From CBDAPI01 sp965248635 (lineage in GTDB: Bacteria; Acidobacteriota; UBA6911; RPQK01; CBDAPI01): a DNA stretch of 64,000 bases. Each line of letters begins with the position of its first letter. Positions within the stretch are counted from its first letter, which is position 1. Shown here one piece after another: positions 52,918 to 61,249 of the stretch. The stretch is taken from the NCBI GenBank assembly GCA_965248635.1, contig OZ252114.1, positions 3,038,001 through 3,102,000 of the forward strand, written 5' to 3'. The position numbers and the translations under genes are program-made. The notes under the pieces are model-generated. The model was given only the letters and a program-made list of their open reading frames with translations, was not told the DNA's origin and made no database searches.

Positions 52918-54902
52918 AACTGATCAAGGTAGGGGCGGCCACACTGAACCAGACCCCTCTGGACTGGGAAGCCAACAAAGCGACCATCCTGGGAGCCATC
53001 GAAGAAGCCCGCGATCGCCGGGTGACGGTGCTGTGTCTTCCCGAGCTTTGCATCACCGGTTACGGCTGCGAGGATGCGTTTCTTTCGGCCAGTTTGCATT
53101 CCACGGCACTCCAGGTACTCGAGGAGATTCTTCCCCATACAAAAGGGATGGTTGTCTCCCTGGGGCTTCCTGTCGCTTACAACAACGTGGTGTTCAACAC
53201 GGCCTGCCTGGCGGCCAGCGGTCGCATTGCCGGATTCGTGGCCAAACGCTATCTGGCCCGCTCCGGCATCCACTACGAGCCCCGCTGGTTCAAGCCGTGG
53301 CCGATAGGAAAGCAGGTGTCGATCCGGATTGGGGACAACGAGTACCCCTTTGGGGATCTTTATTTCGACTGCGGCGGAGTCCGAATCGCCTTTGAGATCT
53401 GTGAAGATGCCTGGGTGGCTGACCGTCCCGGGGGGAACATGTTTCTGAAGGGGGTGGATATTATCCTCAACCCCAGCGCCAGCCACTTTGCGTTCAAGAA
53501 ACAGCAGATCCGGCAGCGCTTTGTCCTGGAGGGCTCGCGTGCTTTCGGGGTGACCTACGTGTATTCGAACCTGCTCGGTAACGAAGCCGGCCGCGCCATT
53601 TATGACGGGGGAGCCCTGATCGCCTCAGCCGGGGAGCTGGTGAGTTCTACAAAGCGGTTTTCCTTCCTTCCGTTTCAGGTAGCCGGCGCCACGGTGGATC
53701 TCGATCTGACGCGCATGGGACAGGCCCGCAGTGCCGGCGCCGACCCCAAAGTGGAGGAGGACGCTTCCGACCGGATCCTTGTGGACATGTCCTATCCGGA
53801 GATCCCCCCGGAGATATCAACCCCTGAACAGCCGTCCTGGGAACAGTCCAGCTCTCATAAGGAGGAGGAGTTTCTGAGGGCAGTAGCAATCGGGCTCTTC
53901 GACTACCTTCGAAAAAGTCGTTCCCACGGTTTTGTGGTCTCGCTGAGTGGCGGAGCCGACTCGAGCGCGGTGGCCTGCCTGGTCGCCCTCACCATTGAAC
54001 TGGCTATCCGGGAGCTCGGAATCGACGGCTTCAAGTCGAAACTCTCCCATGTTTCCGACCTTGCTTCTCGAGAGACGGTTTTCGAGCTGACAGGCGCCCT
54101 CTTGAGCTGCGTTTATCAGTCCACCCGAAACAGTTCGGATCGAACCCGCCAGGCGGCCCAATCTCTGGCCGAGGCCCTGCACGCCCGCTTTTACGAGTTT
54201 GACGTGGATGCCATCGCCCAGAGCTATCAGGATCTGGTTTCTGCCCAGATCGGACGAGAACTCACCTGGGACGCAGACGACATTGCCCTGCAGAACATTC
54301 AGGCACGAGTCCGCTCTCCGGGCATCTGGATGCTGGCCAATCTGCATAAGGCCCTGCTCCTTTCCACCAGCAACCGCTCGGAAGCGGCTGTGGGTTACGC
54401 CACCATGGACGGTGACACGTCGGGCGGCCTGAGTCCCATTGCCGGGATTGACAAAGCCTTTCTGCGGCGCTGGCTGAAGTGGCTGGAGGAGCATGGGCCC
54501 GAGGGGCATGATCCACTGCCTGCTCTGGCTGCCGTCAACTCTCAACAGCCCACGGCGGAACTGCGTCCGGCCGATCAGAAACAGACGGACGAAGGCGACT
54601 TGATGCCCTATGTTCTGCTCGATGCCATCGAGAGGGCCGCCATTCGCGACAAGAAGTCGCCCCTGGAGGTGTTTCGCCTCATGGAAGACCGCTTCCCCGA
54701 CTACTCCCCGCGGCAGCTGGGTGACTGGGTCCGAAGGTTCTTTGTCCTGTGGTGCCGAAATCAGTGGAAGCGGGAGCGCTACGCGCCCTCCTTTCATGTA
54801 GATGACGAAAACCTGGATCCGAAAACGTGGTGCCGTTTCCCCATTCTTTCCGGCGGCTTTGAACGGGAACTGGCCGAGTTGGAGAACTACCTGTCGATTT
54901 GA
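52914..54902 (+). CDS. nadE: NAD+ synthase, glutamine-hydrolysing
   Basis: 662 residues from the ATG at 52914, which overlaps the moaE stop. The N-terminal nitrilase-type glutaminase supplies ammonia: glutamate in LPELCITGYGCED, lysine in FVAKRYLARSG, cysteine in FEICEDAWV. The C-terminal synthetase has the PP-loop VSLSGGADSSAVACLVAL and STSNRSEAAVGYATMDGD. It amidates nicotinic acid adenine dinucleotide to NAD+. Length suits the long bacterial NadE group. It is the last gene of the moaD-moaE-nadE unit; a hairpin follows at 54912. Confidence 0.95.
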   Translation: MKLIKVGAATLNQTPLDWEANKATILGAIEEARDRRVTVLCLPELCITGYGCEDAFLSASLHSTALQVLEEILPHTKGMVVSLGLPVAYNNVVFNTACLAASGRIAGFVAKRYLARSGIHYEPRWFKPWPIGKQVSIRIGDNEYPFGDLYFDCGGVRIAFEICEDAWVADRPGGNMFLKGVDIILNPSASHFAFKKQQIRQRFVLEGSRAFGVTYVYSNLLGNEAGRAIYDGGALIASAGELVSSTKRFSFLPFQVAGATVDLDLTRMGQARSAGADPKVEEDASDRILVDMSYPEIPPEISTPEQPSWEQSSSHKEEEFLRAVAIGLFDYLRKSRSHGFVVSLSGGADSSAVACLVALTIELAIRELGIDGFKSKLSHVSDLASRETVFELTGALLSCVYQSTRNSSDRTRQAAQSLAEALHARFYEFDVDAIAQSYQDLVSAQIGRELTWDADDIALQNIQARVRSPGIWMLANLHKALLLSTSNRSEAAVGYATMDGDTSGGLSPIAGIDKAFLRRWLKWLEEHGPEGHDPLPALAAVNSQQPTAELRPADQKQTDEGDLMPYVLLDAIERAAIRDKKSPLEVFRLMEDRFPDYSPRQLGDWVRRFFVLWCRNQWKRERYAPSFHVDDENLDPKTWCRFPILSGGFERELAELENYLSI

Positions 54903-54904
54903 AT

Positions 54905-55060
54905 CGTAGGGCACGGTTATCAACCGTGAAACAGGGCGCAGGTGGTCATCCATCTCAAGTGGTGAATCCGAGGCGTTATCCGCCGAGTCTCTTCCCAGCC
55001 CCCATCAACAACAGCTCGTGGCGAACTCCTCATTGAAAGCACGGAGACCGTGCGCCTACA
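54905..55060. repeat. REP-like inverted-repeat unit after nadE
   Basis: Two similar ends face each other: GTAGG-GCACGGT at 54906-54917 and ACCGTGC-GCCTAC at 55047-55059. Each also folds on itself: CACGGTT/AACCGTG (54912-54928, loop ATC) and GCACGG/CCGTGC (55039-55053, loop AGA). The unit of about 156 bp looks like a repeated palindromic element, and its first hairpin may end nadE transcription. Confidence 0.5.
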
Positions 55061-55110
55061 ATGGCAGTTTCCCTGCGACGAAACTTTTTCATCATTTGGA
55101 GGAACTAACA

Positions 55111-55386
55111 ATGGCGATTGTTGTCAGACACACTCCGGTCGGGTTGACCACCGGTCGATACGATGAGGCGATCAGGCGCCTTGCGGCCGCCGGCCTTGGC
55201 CATCCACCTGGACGCCTTTTCCATGTGTGCTTCGGAGAGCCCGGGAATCTGATGGTTTCCGATGTGTGGGAGTCCAGGGAAACTTTCGACAAGTTCTCTG
55301 AGACACTTATGCCCATTCTCGAAGACGTCGGCATCGATCCTGGCGGCATAGCATTCTTGGAGGCGCACAACAGTATCCCTGCCTGA
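55111..55386 (+). CDS. Small dimeric alpha/beta-barrel protein (monooxygenase-like)
   Basis: 91 residues starting at an ATG that follows GGAGGAACTAACA. The pattern VVRHTPVGLTTGRYDEAIRRL, then RLFHVCFGEPGNLMVSDVWES and a final helix FDKFSETLMPILEDVGI fits small ferredoxin-like proteins of the antibiotic-biosynthesis-monooxygenase group. Such proteins are often oxygenases or ligand binders without cofactor; the true role is unknown. It is a free-standing gene with its own ribosome-binding site, next to a membrane-protein gene. Confidence 0.7.
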   Translation: MAIVVRHTPVGLTTGRYDEAIRRLAAAGLGHPPGRLFHVCFGEPGNLMVSDVWESRETFDKFSETLMPILEDVGIDPGGIAFLEAHNSIPA

Positions 55387-55426
55387 ATCGCCGAAGGGCT
55401 TGTATGCTGATCATTGGGAGGGTCCG

Positions 55427-56146
55427 ATGGAACCCCTAGCGAAGCAACCGTTTACTCAGGCTGAACTCAGTCGCCGCTTTGAGTCGGCCCTGGAACAGGC
55501 GTCTGTGCCGCTCCCGGCCTTACATGGAGTACTGGACGAGATGGGCGCTCCCAGGCGAAATGGCGAGACCGCGGCTAATCTGGGTCTAAGATTCGAGTGG
55601 CTTGTCAGGCAACAGGCAAACCTCCAGAATCAACGTGTCCAGATCGGGTGCAACTTCCACAGCCAGCCAACCTGGAAATGGCTTCTCGGTGTGCCATTGA
55701 TTTACATCCCAATTCTCGTGACTGTGCTGCCGCTGATCGTGGCTGTCTTGCTTGTCCGGGCACACCTTACGCTGGTCGGCGGTCACAACTTGAAGTCCTA
55801 TTGGAGCGACTTCGCACCGTCATGGACAAGTCATCGCTATACTCGCAAGAGTCAGATCGTCTCCAGCGGGCTGGTCGCTCGATTAGGCCTGATCGGAGAC
55901 CTCGGTCGGTCCAAGCTCTTCTGGATCTTCAACTGTAAGCTCTATTGCCCCCTTTCTGTGGCGTTGATCGGCTACAGTTACTATCTCGTCAAAGTCGTAG
56001 AGCAGTGGTGGTGTCCGTTCGGCCATAATCAGAAGTGCAACTACTGCGACGCCCCGATCGATTCGTCAATGTGGCATGCGGCTGGCGATGCGAAGCTCAT
56101 GCATCCGGACGACAGAACAAACCCCAGTTGGGCAGGAGATCGGTAG
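55427..56146 (+). CDS. Membrane protein of unknown function with a cysteine pair
   Basis: 239 residues from the ATG at 55427, preceded by GGGAGGGTCCG. The first 85 residues are soluble and helical. A strong membrane segment (VPLIYIPILVTVLPLIVAVLLV) follows, then a second weaker one (PLSVALIGYSYYLVKVV). Near the end WWCPFGHNQKCNYCDAPID has four cysteines/histidines that might bind a metal. I recognise no family. It ends 94 bp from copA on the opposite strand. Confidence 0.65.
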   Translation: MEPLAKQPFTQAELSRRFESALEQASVPLPALHGVLDEMGAPRRNGETAANLGLRFEWLVRQQANLQNQRVQIGCNFHSQPTWKWLLGVPLIYIPILVTVLPLIVAVLLVRAHLTLVGGHNLKSYWSDFAPSWTSHRYTRKSQIVSSGLVARLGLIGDLGRSKLFWIFNCKLYCPLSVALIGYSYYLVKVVEQWWCPFGHNQKCNYCDAPIDSSMWHAAGDAKLMHPDDRTNPSWAGDR

Positions 56147-56218
56147 GAGAAAGATCTCAACATGAAAAACCGTTCCGAGCTGCAAGCAGCTGGAATACTT
56201 GACCATTTCGGAAAGCTC

Positions 56219-56239
56219 GGCACGCCAGATCGGCGTGCC
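56219..56239 (-). terminator. Hairpin directly after copA
   Basis: GGCACGCC at 56219-56226 pairs with GGCGTGCC at 56232-56239, leaving a 5-base loop. It starts on the base after the copA stop codon (56242-56240). The following minus-strand bases, GAGCTTTCC, give only a short T run, so it is a likely but not proven terminator. Confidence 0.6.
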
Positions 56240-58579
56240 CTACGAATCATTGTCCGGAGGTCGCAAGACTCGGCGCTGTCGGAGGCTGTTGGCGACCACA
56301 CTCACGCTGCTGAAGGCCATGGCCACGGCAGCCATCGCCGGATGCAGCGACCGGATGAAATCAGGCACGAATTCGAGAGGATAGAGGGTGCCTGCAGCCG
56401 TCGGGATCAACACCACATTGTAAAGGAATGCCCAGACCAGGTTCTGGCGAATCGTCCGAATCGTTACGTCGCTGATGCGCAGAGCCCGGGGAATCAACTC
56501 CAGGCGGTTCCCCAGAACGGTGATGTCGCTCGTCTGAATCGCGACGTCGGTGCCACTGCCCATGGCAATGCCCAGATCGGCCTGGGCCAGAGCCGGGGCA
56601 TCATTGACTCCGTCGCCGACCATCGCCACGACCTGCCCATCCTCCTGCATTTCACGGATTCGTTCTGCCTTATCTTCCGGCGTCAACTCGCCCACATGTT
56701 CAACAATTCCAACTTCACGCCCAATAGCTGCTGATGTTTCCGAACTGTCACCACTAAAAAGAACAACTCGTCGCCCCGCATCGCGAAGGGAATCAACTAC
56801 GCGAGCGGCTTCGGAACGGGCCTGATCCGCCACGGCAATCAGACCGACGGCCGTTTCATCTCGACTCACCCAGATGGTGGTCTTCCCCTCTCTGGCCAAA
56901 CGCTGCTGTTCCGCCTTCAGCCCATTGAGACGCAACCCGTGGGCCTGCATGAAGGCCAGATTTCCGATTCCCCAGAGTTCCCCTTCCGACTCTGCCCGGA
57001 CGCCTTTCCCTGCAATCGAGTAAAACTGATCGAGGTGGGACCGCTCGATTCCCTGCTTCCGGGCCTCCTCAATGATCGCCCCGGCCAGCGGGTGCTCGCT
57101 TCCATGCTCGACCGAGGCTGCGACCTGCAACACCCGCCGCCGGGCTTCTTCTCGGCTGTTCTCGGCCGGCTCTGGTTGGGCTGCGACGATGTCTGTCACC
57201 ACGGGGCGCCCTTCGGTCAGGGTGCCGGTCTTGTCGAATACGACGACTTGGATAGAGCGAGCCACCTCCAGGGCATCCACGTTTTTGAAGAGGATCCCGT
57301 CCCGGGCGGCCAGGCCCGTTCCGACCATAACGGCTGTGGGCGTCGCCAGTCCGAGTGCACAGGGACAGGCAATGACCAGCACAGCCACCATTCTGAGCAG
57401 GGCCTCCGGCACACCCAGTGGCGAGAATGAAAGCCAGATTAGGAATGTGAGCACCGCCGCAACGAGCACGAAAGGCACAAAGACGGCGGATATTCGGTCT
57501 ACCAGTGCCTGAGTCGCCGCCTTTCCGGACTGGGCTTCCTCCACGATGCGGATGATCTGCGCCAGCCGTGTGTCCTCACCCGTGCGAGTGACCTCAACCT
57601 CGAGAAGCCCGCTCTGGTTGACCGTGCCACCGGTGACGCGAGATCCGATTTGCTTCTCCACCGCGATGCTCTCTCCGGTCAGCATGCTCTCATCCACCGA
57701 GGAGGTGCCCTGCTTGACCCGGCCGTCCAGGGGTATGTTGCCACCGGGGCGCACTACCACCGTATCCCCGACGCGGACTTCCTCCAGTGCGACCTCGATC
57801 TCTGCCCCATCCCTCAGGACCCGCGCTGTCGGCGGTCTCAGATCAAGGAGGCTGGTCAGGGCCTTCCGGGTCTTCCTCTTGGCTCTTTTCTCCAGGAGTT
57901 TCCCCAGCTTAACCAGCGTGACAATGAGGGCAGCGGTTTCAAAGTAGGTGTGCGATCCCAGGGTAGTTGATCCGGAAGCCAGGAAGAGCAGGACACTCAG
58001 ACTGAAAAAGTAGGCGGTGGACGATCCCAGTGCCACCAGCACATCCATATTGGCCGCGGCATTCCGAATTGCCCGAGCGGAGCCCCGATAGAAGCCCCAT
58101 CCGACATAGAACTGAACCGGCGTGGTCAGAGCCAGAAGCAGCCAGTTCACGAGGGGAGCATGGGCCCACTCTCCCAGCAACCCGAAGTCGCGGCCCATGC
58201 TGATCACGAAAACGGGTAAAGTGAAGGCCACACCCCACCAGAAAAGCGCCAGGCCCTTGATCCCCGACTTCGACCGGGTCTCCTGGGCCTCCTTGGTTTC
58301 GATACCCCGGCCTGCATCACTCGCCTGGTAGCCGGACCGCTCTACGGCTTCCACAAGATCAGTGACTCGCGTCGCTCCAGCCCGATGGACGACTTTCGCC
58401 TTCTCTGTCGCCAGATTCACGCTGGCATCAATGACCCCATCGACTTTCCCGAGTGCTCCCTCCACCGCGGACTGGCAGGCGGCGCAACTCATTCCCCCGA
58501 TCTCCAACTCGATCTCACCTGTCTCCGCCTGGTGCCCTGACTCGGACTCAAGGACTCGAACTCTTTCTTCTTTATCCAC
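56240..58579 (-). CDS. copA: Copper-exporting P1B-type ATPase
   Basis: 779 residues from a GTG at 58579 that overlaps the csoR stop by 8 bp and has GAGG upstream; a TTG at 58594 is an alternative. The N-terminal heavy-metal domain has GGMSCAACQSAVEGAL. The ion site is CPC in VIACPCALGLATPTAVM. Phosphorylation occurs at DKTGTLTEGRP, and the hinge is MVGDGVNDAPALAQADLGIA. These mark Cu(I)-exporting P1B-1 pumps. Only one metal domain is present. It is controlled with csoR as one unit. Confidence 0.95.
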   Translation of the reverse strand: MDKEERVRVLESESGHQAETGEIELEIGGMSCAACQSAVEGALGKVDGVIDASVNLATEKAKVVHRAGATRVTDLVEAVERSGYQASDAGRGIETKEAQETRSKSGIKGLALFWWGVAFTLPVFVISMGRDFGLLGEWAHAPLVNWLLLALTTPVQFYVGWGFYRGSARAIRNAAANMDVLVALGSSTAYFFSLSVLLFLASGSTTLGSHTYFETAALIVTLVKLGKLLEKRAKRKTRKALTSLLDLRPPTARVLRDGAEIEVALEEVRVGDTVVVRPGGNIPLDGRVKQGTSSVDESMLTGESIAVEKQIGSRVTGGTVNQSGLLEVEVTRTGEDTRLAQIIRIVEEAQSGKAATQALVDRISAVFVPFVLVAAVLTFLIWLSFSPLGVPEALLRMVAVLVIACPCALGLATPTAVMVGTGLAARDGILFKNVDALEVARSIQVVVFDKTGTLTEGRPVVTDIVAAQPEPAENSREEARRRVLQVAASVEHGSEHPLAGAIIEEARKQGIERSHLDQFYSIAGKGVRAESEGELWGIGNLAFMQAHGLRLNGLKAEQQRLAREGKTTIWVSRDETAVGLIAVADQARSEAARVVDSLRDAGRRVVLFSGDSSETSAAIGREVGIVEHVGELTPEDKAERIREMQEDGQVVAMVGDGVNDAPALAQADLGIAMGSGTDVAIQTSDITVLGNRLELIPRALRISDVTIRTIRQNLVWAFLYNVVLIPTAAGTLYPLEFVPDFIRSLHPAMAAVAMAFSSVSVVANSLRQRRVLRPPDNDS

Positions 58580-58844
58580 GACTATTTGCCTCAAATATAC
58601 TGAGAATCTCCCCGATCATTTCTTCTTTCTTCTCTTGATCTCTGCCCTCCAGCACTCCGGCCACGCAGTGTCGGAGGTGCTGGCCCAGGATGATCCCGCT
58701 CACTCGCTGGACCGCTTTCTGCACCGCCAGGAGCTGATGCACAACGTCAATACAGTACGCATCTTTCTCGACCATTCGTGAAACACCTGCCACGTGACCC
58801 TCGATGCTCTTCATGCGCTGCAGGATCTCGTGTCTCTCTTCCAT
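58572..58844 (-). CDS. csoR: CsoR-family copper-sensing repressor
   Basis: 90 residues from the ATG at 58844 (AAAGGAATAGAGCT upstream). All-helical DUF156 protein: ILQRMKSIEGHVAGVSRMV, then the Cu(I)-binding set cysteine in DAYCIDVVHQL, histidine in ILGQHLRHC and the cysteine four residues later. This C-H-C pattern marks copper sensing, as opposed to formaldehyde or nickel relatives. The copper-free form blocks the promoter; Cu(I) releases it. It is the first gene with copA, and an operator is visible upstream. Confidence 0.93.
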   Translation of the reverse strand: MEERHEILQRMKSIEGHVAGVSRMVEKDAYCIDVVHQLLAVQKAVQRVSGIILGQHLRHCVAGVLEGRDQEKKEEMIGEILSIFEANSRG

Positions 58845-58880
58845 AGCTCTATTCCTTTGCAATAAGTGCCCGGCTTCTTT

Positions 58881-58901
58881 CCCCTGGCTTTCCGCCAGGG
58901 G
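58881..58901 (-). other. Leader hairpin of csoR
   Basis: CCCCTGG at 58881-58887 and CCAGGGG at 58895-58901 form a perfect 7-bp stem with a 7-base loop in the 5' leader, about 37 bp before the csoR start. It may affect mRNA stability or early termination. Confidence 0.45.
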
Positions 58902-58929
58902 CTCTGATTGCTTCCGATGTCTTTCGGTA

Positions 58930-58953
58930 TACCCCTCCCCGGGGGGCTGGGGT
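58930..58953 (-). promoter_or_regulatory. Candidate CsoR operator and promoter
   Basis: ACCCCTCCCCGGGGGG followed by CTGGGGT is a GC-tract pseudo-palindrome like known CsoR operators. It lies between a possible -35 (TTAACC on the minus strand) and -10 (TATACC), so a bound repressor would cover the promoter. It sits about 86 bp before the csoR ATG. Confidence 0.65.
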
Positions 58954-59041
58954 TAATTTAATACGTGTTTCGGACAAGTGCAAGTTACGGGCAACTCAAG
59001 ATGTTGAAACTGTGCATCGGAAGCAGCAGAATACTCCGTGA

Positions 59042-59785
59042 ATGGAAGGCTGGCCTGAACACCTCATTCTCTTCCTGGCCGGAGCGGTGGCGGGCACATT
59101 GAACGTGATCGCCGGGGGCGGGTCGTTTCTGACCCTTCCGGTCCTCATTTTCCTGAGACTTCCGGCCATGGTAGCGAACGGAACGAACCGGGTGGGAATC
59201 TTGGTCGAGAGCGTTGCGGCCGTGCACAGTTTTTCGAGTCAGGGGGTCCTTGACTGGGGATCACTCCGGTGGGCTGCCCTACCGGCGGCGGGGGGAGCAT
59301 TGGTGGGAAGCCTGATTGCCGTCCGGCTGGATGATCAGGCTTTCCAGAAGATCCTGGCCATCCTGATGGTTGTCGTTACTCTGTGGACCCTGTGGAACCC
59401 TTTCAAACCGAAAGACTCGGCTCACGGTGGACAGCGCAGCACTCGGTTTCTGGGCGCGGCGTTCTTTGCTGTGGGAATCTACGGTGGATTTGTACAAGCC
59501 GGAGTCGGGTTCTTACTGCTGGCAGCCACCACCTGGGCGGGGCTCGATCTGGTCCGGGGCAACGCTGTCAAGGCAGTTACGCTTCGGGGCTTTACCGTGA
59601 TGGCGCTGGGGGTGTATGCATGGCAGGACAAGGTCGTGTGGACGACCGGGGTGGTGCTGGCTGCAGGCTTTGCCGTCGGGGGCAGGCTGGGAGCCCGGCT
59701 GACCCTGACTCACGGCCATGCCTGGGTGCGGCGAGTGGTGACGATCACCATCGTCGTTTTCGCCCTCAAGCTGTGGCTGGGGTGA
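59042..59785 (+). CDS. TauE/SafE (TSUP) family membrane permease
   Basis: 247 residues, mostly hydrophobic with about seven to eight helices. The family opening FLAGAVAGTLNVIAGGGSFLTL and the second-repeat motif GIYGGFVQAGVGFLLLAATTW are both present, as in sulfite/taurine-type exporters. Substrate unknown; organic sulfur compounds or anions are typical. ATG at 59042 without a strong ribosome-binding site. It diverges from csoR-copA and is convergent with the amidase. Confidence 0.9.
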   Translation: MEGWPEHLILFLAGAVAGTLNVIAGGGSFLTLPVLIFLRLPAMVANGTNRVGILVESVAAVHSFSSQGVLDWGSLRWAALPAAGGALVGSLIAVRLDDQAFQKILAILMVVVTLWTLWNPFKPKDSAHGGQRSTRFLGAAFFAVGIYGGFVQAGVGFLLLAATTWAGLDLVRGNAVKAVTLRGFTVMALGVYAWQDKVVWTTGVVLAAGFAVGGRLGARLTLTHGHAWVRRVVTITIVVFALKLWLG

Positions 59786-59790
59786 ATTCC

Positions 59791-59840
59791 GTTCCACGTT
59801 TCACGAGGAGGAACTCCAGGGTGGTCGAGAGGCGTGGAAC
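59791..59840. terminator. Inverted repeat between convergent TSUP and amidase genes
   Basis: GTTCCACG at 59791-59798 pairs with CGTGGAAC at 59833-59840, with 34 bases between; outer ATTCC/GGAAT bases extend it with a bulge. It fills the 66-bp convergent gap and is a plausible two-way terminator. Confidence 0.45.
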
Positions 59841-59851
59841 GTGGAATCCCG

Positions 59852-61249
59852 TCAAGGGAAGCCGATCGGATTGGCTTCCTGAATGGCGCGTGCCACCCGC
59901 AGGATCAGTTCTTCTGACCGGGGAGGGCCGGCAATCTGTATCCCAACAGGGAGGCCGCGCAAGTCTTTTCCACAGGGGACCGAAGCGACCGGCAGTCCAC
60001 TGACGCTCAAGACAAAAGTGGGCGCCGCCCAATCAATGTAGGTCTCCATTCTCCGGCCTGCCACGATCTCAGGATAAGCTGCTTCCACCGGGAAGGGCGC
60101 TACCGCCGTGGTGGGAGTCAAGAGTAGATCATAACGCAGAAAGAAACGGTGTAGTTGATGCCAGATCGTCGTCCGCACTCGCTCGGCCGCGGCCAGCTCG
60201 TGAGCCTTCAGCTCCAGTCCGGCTCGAATGTTTCCGGCCAGGTTGGGACCGAACGAATCCAGGTGCTCCAGTCGGGTGAGATGGTGTGACAGCATCCAGT
60301 GGGCTCTCAGCGAGAGAAACGCTTTCCGACTGAAGGAAAGGTCCACCTCCACTTCGTCCACCCTCACACCTGTCGAGTTCAGACCGTTGCAGGCTGCGCG
60401 ACAGCACTCGTCTAGTTCCGGGTCGATGCCGATTCCCGACACGTCGGCGCAGTAGGCAACTGCCAGCCCAGCGTCGAGCTCCCCCTCGACTGCAGCCACA
60501 AAATCGCGCCCCTCCACAGGCTGCGTCAAGACTGACTGCAGCGACGGTCCGGAGATGACCTGCAGCATCAGAGCTACGTCCTCCACTCGTCTGGCTATGG
60601 GACCGGTCACCGAAAGGCTGTCCCACAGGTAATCGGATGGATGAGTGGGGACGAGCCCAACGGTCGGGCGCAGGCCCACGACGCCGCAAAAAGCAGCGGG
60701 AATCCGCAACGAACCCCCGAGATCCGTTCCCTCCCCCAGCGTAAACATACCCGTCGCCAGCCCGGCGGCGCCACCGCCGGTCGAACCTCCGGCTGTCAAC
60801 TCCAGATTCCACGGATTTCGGGTGGGTCCGAAAACATCATTAAACGTATTGGCGCCGGCCGCGAACTCCGACGTGTTCGTCTTTCCCAGAACAATCGCGC
60901 CGGCCTGCTTGAGCCTGCTGACGACAAGCGCATCCTCCTCGGCCACGTGATCCGCGTAGACGCTCGAGCCAAAGGTGGTGCGCATGTCGGCCACCGGCGT
61001 GATGTCCTTGATCCCGACGGGCAGCCCATGCAGCGCCCCCAGCTCCTCCCCGGACATGACCTTCTGCTCCGCACTTCGAGCGTCACCAAGCACTTCCGGA
61101 GATAAGGTCACCACCGCATTGACCTCGTTGTTCCACCTCTCAATCTGGTGCAGACAGGCCTTGACTACCTGGACGGGCGAGAGTTCCCGCCGGCCGATGA
61201 GGCGGCGCAATTCAACGGCGGATTTGTGTGCTATCTCCTGCAGTTTCAT
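59852..61249 (-). CDS. Amidase-signature family hydrolase
   Basis: 465 residues from the ATG at 61249, which overlaps the ligase stop (ATGA). The Ser-cisSer-Lys catalytic triad is visible: lysine in HGLPVGIKDITPVAD, the cis-serine in ELTAGGSTGGGAAG, and the nucleophile serine in TDLGGSLRIPAAFCG. The family includes GatA, fatty-acid amidase and malonamidase E2. GatA is unlikely because no gatB/C is adjacent. Coupling to a MatB-like ligase makes a malonamate- or similar amide-hydrolysing role attractive. A longer frame from 61513 lies inside the ligase gene and is unlikely. Confidence 0.88.
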   Translation of the reverse strand: MKLQEIAHKSAVELRRLIGRRELSPVQVVKACLHQIERWNNEVNAVVTLSPEVLGDARSAEQKVMSGEELGALHGLPVGIKDITPVADMRTTFGSSVYADHVAEEDALVVSRLKQAGAIVLGKTNTSEFAAGANTFNDVFGPTRNPWNLELTAGGSTGGGAAGLATGMFTLGEGTDLGGSLRIPAAFCGVVGLRPTVGLVPTHPSDYLWDSLSVTGPIARRVEDVALMLQVISGPSLQSVLTQPVEGRDFVAAVEGELDAGLAVAYCADVSGIGIDPELDECCRAACNGLNSTGVRVDEVEVDLSFSRKAFLSLRAHWMLSHHLTRLEHLDSFGPNLAGNIRAGLELKAHELAAAERVRTTIWHQLHRFFLRYDLLLTPTTAVAPFPVEAAYPEIVAGRRMETYIDWAAPTFVLSVSGLPVASVPCGKDLRGLPVGIQIAGPPRSEELILRVARAIQEANPIGFP

